Below are positions 56,977 to 64,000 of a DNA stretch of 64,000 nt, one piece after another. The notes below the pieces were generated by a model. The model was not told the DNA's origin and made no database searches. It saw only the letters and a program-made list of their open reading frames with translations. The stretch is from Isoetes taiwanensis (lineage: Eukaryota > Streptophyta > Lycopodiopsida > Isoetales > Isoetaceae), in the NCBI GenBank assembly GCA_021234155.1, contig JAJEKV010000053.1, positions 7,893,424 through 7,957,423 on the forward strand, written 5' to 3'. Positions within the stretch are counted from its first letter, which is position 1; each line of letters opens with the position of its first letter. The position numbers and the translations under genes were made by a program.

Positions 56977-58915
56977 TTCAAGGAGAAATGCAAAAAGTTC
57001 CTAGGCACCATAGTCTTATTCTGATCCATTTTATCATGAATGATTGTAAGATTTGATTTGGTGCACGATTAGACAGTGCTCGTGAAGACCATTAAAGGTG
57101 TCTGCAAGATAGTTTTGCGATCATATGAGTCTCTCTCCACTTGTAACTCTCTTCTTTCTAATGGATCCATGGTTTTAGCCAATTTCCCTTTGATAACTAT
57201 GCATGTATTGCATTTGAAAATGATTCCATCATATTAAGTGATGCAGTTGAGCATCTCGATGCAAATATGTAGCATAATAACAGGGGGTTTTTTTGTAGTT
57301 TTATACGCTTTTTGACATGGTTTTCCTATGATTTTGGTGTTGTATTCGTTGGGACGTACTAAATAGTATTTCTAGAGTGCGTCATTTTTGGACCGTTGAT
57401 TTGGATTAGCTTAAACAATCTAACGGTTGTTGTTATCAATATTGCATTCATATGCATCAAACCCCAAAAATTTTGTCCTCTGGATTTTGTCTTCTCGATT
57501 TCTCTTGCTGGCGAAGTGCATTGTTGCTACATATCGGTATCGGTATGAGATCATAGCTTTTGTTATGCTCTTCATTCTTGTTTTTGGTTTCGTTTAGGAC
57601 AATGATTTCTTTTTGGAGGGGAAGGAAAAATTGTGCGCATCAAACATTAGGCATCAAAATGCCGGATACCTAACTCTGCTTTTTCTTCTTCACTCTGTTT
57701 TTGTTTCTCGTTTCCTATATGTTTCTTGCTTCTTATTGCTTTGTCTTCACATCGAATCCAACAGCTCTTTGGCGATGCTTCACCACTATCTCTACTTCTG
57801 CCATGCTTCCGATTGAAACCAAAGCAAACCCTAAGAAAAGAAAACACTTGGTTGCTTTGCCTCTGGGGCTTTCGCCCCAACATGCATCTCTGTTTTACGC
57901 CTTTGCTTTCAGCAAAATCGGGCTATGCTTCATGCTATCCAAACCCACAAAAGCCCACCTTGTGTGATCTTCTGCTTTGTTCATTCGTACCCTTAATGCT
58001 CCTCTTCCTATTTAAAATCATTTGCTTTTTCTCATATATTACCGTTACTAGGGAAATTAGTGCAGCTCAAGAAAGATTAACAGGGACTACTTACGTAAAA
58101 CATATAAAGAACAAACCGTAAAATCGAGAAATTATTAGGTTTATTATGAGTACGGTTGGAAGGGGTGCAGCAGGGTGATGGGGCAGCGATACTACGTGAT
58201 GAAATTTTGGTTGTTGGTGAGCTTTTAGTCCGGTAACCTTTGGTATGTTTTCATTGAGAGAATGTTGAGAATTAACGGTCCTATATCAAAAATATCGTTA
58301 CAACGGAATAATGATTGCAAAGGTGGTATGATGGAGGAATGGCATCGGGCTACACAATAATACTAGCCCGGATGATATTGTTATCCGGGGGTGATGCTTT
58401 AAGCCTTTTATTATATTAAGCTTCATATGGTGATTGTCTTTTTAAAAATATGATAACTTGGCAAATAAGTCGTGACTATTATTTATCGATTGGTCTCTTG
58501 TTATCTTATGCATCATGTTCAACTCATTCGCGGCTTGCTTTGCGGTGTATTCAACTCATACCATGATGCGAATTGTGTAGCAAATTTGTCACTATGTAAT
58601 CTCGCCTATGACGATATGGCGGTCCATCAAAATGAAGGAAATTCTCATCGCTTTTGTGCACGTGTCATCAAATCTCCAAGTGCATTATAAAGACGCAGAG
58701 TAACAGAGTACAAGAATGAAGGTTCAGTCCTCCATTTTGGTGCAGATGTCCTTTGAAAGTTCCTGTATCCATATTTTGCAGAATGTTACATGATTTGGAA
58801 TTATGAGGGCATCGTATTATGAAGACATCCTAAATGCAGCAATGAAGCTTCGAGCATTATTTTTCTTCAATTGACCAGCCTGTTATCTTATGCAACATAT
58901 TCAACTCATTCCCAG
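56977..58915. other. Intergenic DNA with a family B repeat
   Basis: No gene is recognised. Near 58489-58590 there is a diverged relative of the inverted-repeat arm at 58919 (TGTTATCTTATGCATCATG, TATTCAACTCATACCATGAT). Confidence 0.45.
57263..57420 (-). repeat. Dispersed repeat family B, copy c
   Basis: The reverse complement of the right end of copies a and b, starting ATATGTAGCATAATAACAGG; similarity fades after about 150 bp. Confidence 0.75.
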
Positions 58916-58918
58916 CTT

Positions 58919-60245
58919 GTATTCTATTTCTGGTTTACCACTAGAGGATGAGTTCAGTTGCTGCCACAATGATGGAGGTGCTTTAAATGTTTGGAAATCC
59001 ATCAATGAGGTGCAACATATTCAACTCATTCCCAGCTTGTTTGAGTTATTTGCAGCGTATTCAACTCGTACCATGATGTGTATTCTCTGGGCAGTCATAA
59101 TATGTATTGCAGTTTGAAGTTTCTCATATGGACCCATACAAACTGCATGTTTGTCTCCAAAACCTTTTGGAATGACTCATTATGAGGTTTTCAATGCTGA
59201 AGCCTCATTTGAGGTGAATCTCTTACATGTTCTTTAGAATTAAACGTGCGATTCAAGATTATATCTTCAAACTACAACACGATGGTTCCAAATCTCAATT
59301 GTTGTTGCTTCACGTATTAAATTATCTTTCTATCATCCAAGTGTGATGTAATGTTGTTTGTTTTTGGCCCCGAAGGGGCAAAAAAATTTTTAACGTATAA
59401 CACAAACCATTACATTACACACCTTAAAATTAAAATCCCCCTTTTGTTTGGGTGCATATTCACACGGGGGGTGACGTAGGGCAGCGAGAGCCCCTGTAAT
59501 TATGTTTTGCACGTACAAAATCAACACCATATAGTATATTGCCTGAAATCTTATAGTATTTTGCAAATCTTGTTATACAGTATAAGTAATTCTATACATC
59601 CATACCCCACAAACGAGGAACTTTGTGTACGGTGTAGATTAAGGAATAAGGGGCGAATATGCCTATCCAACAGCTCTCGATGCCCGGAGTCACCCCCCGT
59701 GTGAATATGCACCCAAACAAAAGGGGGATTTTAATTTTAAGGTGTGTAATGTAATGGTTTGTGTTATACGTTAAAAATTTTTTTGCCCCTTCAGGGCCAA
59801 AAACAAACAACATTACATCACACTTGGATGATAGAAAGATAATTTAATACGTGAAGCAACAACAATTGAGATTTGGAACCATCGTGTTGTAGTTTGAAGA
59901 TATAATCTTGAATCGCACGTTTAATTCTAAAGAACATGTAAGAGATTCACCTCAAATGAGGCTTCAGCATTGAAAACCTCATAATGAGTCATTCCAAAAG
60001 GTTTTGGAGACAAACATGCAGTTTGTATGGGTCCATATGAGAAACTTCAAACTGCAATACATATTATGACTGCCCAGAGAATACACATCATGGTACGAGT
60101 TGAATACGCTGCAAATAACTCAAACAAGCTGGGAATGAGTTGAATATGTTGCACCTCATTGATGGATTTCCAAACATTTAAAGCACCTCCATCATTGTGG
60201 CAGCAACTGAACTCATCCTCTAGTGGTAAACCAGAAATAGAATAC
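58919..60245. repeat. Large inverted repeat: 557-bp arms, 213-bp spacer
   Basis: Left arm 58919-59475 and right arm 59689-60245 have equal length and are almost identical as reverse complements; the one difference I found is C/T in the GGCCCC-GAAGGGGC hairpin. The spacer (59476-59688) belongs to dispersed family A, and both arms' inner ends carry its GTGTGAATATGCACCC segment. Both arms encode the same spurious ORF. The arms also contain a 30-bp direct repeat (GCAACATATTCAACTCATTC) that recurs just outside the left arm. Confidence 0.93.
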
Positions 60246-61365
60246 TGTGGATTTGTGAATATGATTGTACCTATGCCATAAGATCTGTCACAGCATTCAC
60301 GCATTTACTTGTAAGTGCACTCGTGAAATCGTCTCTACTGATTACCTTAGATGCTGCTCTAACTGGAGAAGGATGTCCTTCATTACCAGGGACCTACCAT
60401 TTTATTTCTTAATCTATTTTTTCAGAGGTGTAGATTGACGGATCACGGAATGCTACCTCAATTACAATGTCAGCTATAGGCCAAAGTATGAATGCACCGC
60501 ATGCTTAGACTAATTCTGGTATCATCTTAGATGATCTCAATTGATACAACAAAGGTTTCATCTAGTAGTGAGTATTGTGATGTCTCATAAAAGCAAAAAC
60601 CTTATCTTTAGCCACCATCACACCATTTATGAAGAGCTTGTTCTGAAAACATATGTAAGCTACAAGAGAACACAAATAAATCAATATGAGGTTCGAGTAA
60701 TCGTATCCGCAATTTTTCCAAGCTATCCACCCTATGTAATGTAGTATCCCATTTCTGTTCTCGCCTATTTTGTTCCTTAAAAATTATCAAAGCACGTGTG
60801 TGCACTTTGCATTTATTGGGGCCATTAATAAACTTTGCATTTATTGCGGCCATTATTCCGACGTCCGCCATAGCCGGACCTGTGCTTGCCCCTGCATACA
60901 AAACTCCGGCGCCATTGCAGTCCACAAGGCATTTCTGTGGACCAATGCGGCCATGCGAGCGATGATGAGACAACCCGGCAGATCCACTTCCATTCCATGT
61001 CGATATGCTTCCTTCCTAGCACTTGGATCACCAGATTCGCAAGCAAAATGGAGAAAAATTTCTACTACAGAACCAGTGCAAATCCTTTCTCTGATTCTGC
61101 AATGGATAATATTGCACGTCTTCTTATAATTTTGTACATCATTTCTTTATTCTCCAGAAGCATTGCTTAAGGAAGTATTTGAGGAACAATACTAAATCTG
61201 CACACCCTCTGGTGACGTTTTCTAAGCTCGCCCATTTCGTTTCTTGGCCTCTTTGTTATTCTGTGAACGATTTCCCGTTTTTTGCAGCGTTTTCGCCATG
61301 GTATTATATGCACGCAAGGCGCTTCTGCTGTTAAATATCTTCTGAGGGTTGGATAAGCTTCTGCA
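60246..61365. other. Unassigned DNA upstream of the LRR stub
   Basis: Minus-strand open pieces (VRAASKVISRDDFTSAL near 60350) are protein-like but too short to assign. The stretch from about 61180 to 61365 could be the promoter and 5' UTR of the LRR gene stub. Confidence 0.35.
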
Positions 61366-61779
61366 ATGAGGAATCCGGTGCGGAATCCTCGAATCTGGCT
61401 ATGGTTTTGGTTATGGGTAGCTGTTCTAAATTTGAGTTGCATTGCTTCTCCTGACGACGACAAGGCCGACCTTTTGGTCTTCAAAAATGCACATGATTTT
61501 GGCAATAGGTTAGACTGGAATCAAAATGTGGACCACTGCAGATGGCGTGGAGTTACTTGCAGCAACAATAGTGTTACAGAGCTCCGGCTACCTGGTCGTG
61601 TGCTAAAAGGAGAAATCGTTACAGGTGCAGAGTTACATAGAGGTTTCTGCCCTAGTCTGTTTGCGAAGCGCTTAGAAGCTCTGTTTCCCGTAAGAAAGAA
61701 CATCATACGACTGGCTATGGCGACCCATGTGTTCCCGAAACTGCAAATCCAAATCCGGCCTGTTCAAAGAATTTGTTGA
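61366..61779 (+). pseudogene. LRR receptor-like kinase, N-terminal stub
   Basis: The ORF starts with a signal peptide (WLWFWLWVAVLNLSCIAS). An LRRNT_2 cap follows (DDDKADLLVFKNAHDFGNRL, CRWRGVTCSNNSVTEL), and then the first strand of an LRR (RLPGRVLKGEI). The composition fits the plant families that begin with an A/D-x-x-x-LL-x-F cap and a W-x-GV-x-C motif. After residue 84 the sequence departs from LRRs and ends 53 codons later. Neither further LRRs nor a kinase domain are found downstream. It is most likely a truncated gene. The intact start leaves open a short secreted product. Confidence 0.75.
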
Positions 61780-64000
61780 AGAAAAATTCATGTGCTTCAA
61801 GCCGTTTATTTCTTGTAATCTTGCCTAATGCTTGCTCTGAGGGGACCTTCAAATGGGCATTTTTTAAGCCGTTAGAGAAGAAGCTATGGCATTTTTTCTA
61901 AAGCAACATAGCATGACTCTGAAGCTAGATGCCCTCTGAACCCTGTAGTTCCCATTTTTGAAGCTATGACATCCTCTAAGCTTTTATTAACTCCTCTAAA
62001 GTCCTATAAACTCCTCTAAGCTTTTTGCAAAAGTCCATCATTTACTGAAGAAGTCATCCGTAGGGCAGTGCTTGATGTTTTGGAATCGGGGCTGAGATTG
62101 CGACCTCCCATGTCACTGTCTGCTATCTTTCAGTTTGGTTCTTTCCTTTCTAGAATTTCTACATCAAGTTTTTACATAAGCTTTGTTTTCTAATTTTCTG
62201 TCCAGTTCACGATGTATCAGATCATAGGGCTCTATTGAAGGAACTCTGGGTTTCAGCATGGATTCAATTTATTGCGACAGCAACAACAAGAATGCAAAGA
62301 AATATTTTTTGGTTGAACGTAATTGGAGCAGTGGATTTTGGATGGCTCCATTGCTACAAACAGAGGTCTGGCTATGACAAATTAGGGTTAAAAAAAGATG
62401 TGGCAAATTTCAGGCTTATGCTTGGAAACAAATTGTCGAATCCCCTGGCACTTAAAATCTCAAGTCTTTGGTTGAAATATATGTAGTTTTTTCTCTTGTT
62501 TAGGCATTTTTGTTATGCAGTACTGAAATTTTTTCACTTGCATGTAACAGGACTGGTGGGAAAAATTCTAAGGGCATGTCACTTGACTTAGCTTATACAG
62601 ATTGCAGGATGATATACTATAAATTGAGAGATGACTTTAAATAGAAATAAAACGTTAGGTTATTTCTTTTGCAGGATATGAATTGACGGTTGGGTTTAAA
62701 TAGAAGTCAAATGCGATGTTCCGTCTAGCAAATAGAAATCAAATGCTATGCATGTCTAGTGTTACATGAATAATTTGGACTCATATGATTGAGCAGACAT
62801 TGAGGTCTTTGAGGTCTGCTTGGCTTGCTAAGATGAACAAGAAAGCTATACCTCATACATAATCTTTCTAGTTAAGCGAACTTGCTAAGATATCATGAAA
62901 GATATACCTCAGACATTGTTTTTTGTTCCATCCATTGAACTAAGACTCAGGTGTGATATTTTTGAATTTATAGCATGGGAGATTGTCTCTGTGCCTAATT
63001 TGTAGATAATATGCAAAAGGAAGTCCTAGCTTTTACATCTTCCCTATTTCATATTATTAATTAAATGGACAAAACTTTGTGACATTTCTAAACTTATAAT
63101 ATGAGCGTATTTCCGTATCTAACTTGGATTGAATCTAATTTGTTTTGATCTTAAATTGCATTTGTTTGATGCTAAGTAATTTGATTCAATTTTTTTGTTA
63201 CAACTTGCACATATGAAAGAGGAGAGTTTGCTTGTGAAAGGCATATGCAACACCAAAGCAATCTGATTTTTGCAATAGCCACTTCATTCTTGACCTTCTT
63301 GGCAAATATTAAGAATCACATCTATTCATTTCATTTCAATATTCTATGAGGAGGCAATGCATTTCCTTTGAATGATGGCAATTACTCTACATTAGAATGT
63401 CAAATTGAACCCATGCTCAATAATTCAACATGGCATTATATTTTTATATTAGGTCAAGTGTAATGACAATGTCCAAATTGCTATGTGCATTCTAAATTAG
63501 TATGAGCCATACATCTTGGGGCAACGAAGGCAAATAGTAATCGCAACACCTAGATTTATAAGCCTAGATTTGTAGGTTCATCCACAATTATCTACGCAAA
63601 AGAATGTACACACTTTAATGACATTGGAAATGATATCTTTGAACTGGGGTGGACTTAAATGGTCCAAGGATAGTTTGTTCTCACCATACTTAAATGGAAA
63701 GATATTGTGGAAATATCAAATGGCAAATTGAGCTTATTGAAAGTCTAATATCCTTGAAATTCCCACATTGTACTTCCCCGATATTCCCATGGCAAGAAGA
63801 TGGTGATGATTTCATGGATGTTTAATGAAGGGGGGACTAACATTATCCAATGCCCCTTGTTATACTCCATTAGACTAAATCTAGTTTTCACTTTCTTATG
63901 GTGTTGTTGTTTATTCTATTTGCTATTTGAATTGTTTACATAGCATGTGAAGGGGGATGACCCCAAAAGATCCCATGACACCTGCTACCATGTACAAGGC
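61780..64000. other. AT-rich DNA, no recognised gene
   Basis: An 83-codon plus-strand ORF at 62235-62486 (KELWVSAWIQFIATATTR) is not recognised. The rest to the window end has only short ORFs. Confidence 0.4.

Noticed and set aside
58890-60304. Two ORFs with the same protein in opposite orientation as a conserved gene pair
   Set aside because: They are identical because they lie in the arms of the inverted repeat; no domain or codon-level conservation can be judged.

Overview
This window is nuclear DNA of a land plant. The evidence is spliced genes with GT-AG introns, PLS-type pentatricopeptide (PPR) relics, a plant receptor-kinase N-terminus, and plant orthologues such as ZOP1 and ALWAYS EARLY. 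The high load of retroelements, foldback elements and PPR relics suggests a large-genome seed-free plant, perhaps a fern. That last step is inference, not proof. Most of the window is transposable-element debris with a few host genes and gene relics.

Layout. 1-2125: a minus-strand insertion that runs off the left edge. 2126-9329: a 3'-truncated Ty3/gypsy LTR retrotransposon on the minus strand, with a 1.6-kb 5' LTR, a tRNA-iMet-type primer-binding site, a damaged gag and a long open pol. Between the primer-binding site and gag it carries an intact 230-codon ORF whose last 100 residues are a histone H3 fold. This is the most unusual object in the window. 9.3-15.7 kb: palindromes, a SINE-like (CTAT)n-tailed repeat, a LINE relic, a 334-bp tandem duplication, one compact probable gene at 13194-13577, and a hairpin element. 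16.5-18.0 kb: a decayed ALWAYS EARLY (LIN9-like) gene on the minus strand. 19.7-20.1 and 27.2-27.6 kb: clusters of the short motif GGAAGGGTTTCC in both orientations. 22.0-25.1 kb: an intron-containing Ulp1/C48-protease gene, probably transposon-borne, on the minus strand.

27.9-33.5 kb: a CBS-domain (SNF1/AMPK-gamma-like) gene broken by a MITE-like element that itself holds about 1.45 kb of other repeats. A truncated Ty1/copia element lies upstream of it. 38-45 kb: a 5'-truncated LINE and a poly(A)-tailed retrocopy, both with clear target-site duplications, plus hairpin elements and an unrecognised membrane-protein ORF. 48.0-49.8 kb: an apparently intact four-exon ZOP1 gene, the best host gene here. 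51.6-57.0 kb: two related PPR pseudogene pieces, a GC-rich foldback, and a broken gypsy element fused to the second PPR piece; its RNase H-like domain lies upstream of the reverse transcriptase. 58.9-60.2 kb: a 557-bp inverted repeat, nearly identical between arms. 61.4 kb: the N-terminal stub of an LRR receptor kinase.

The host genes do not form a pathway. ZOP1 is known in Arabidopsis for roles in pre-mRNA splicing and RNA-directed DNA methylation, which only coincidentally suits a transposon-rich setting. All calls come from reading the sequence; no database search was run.
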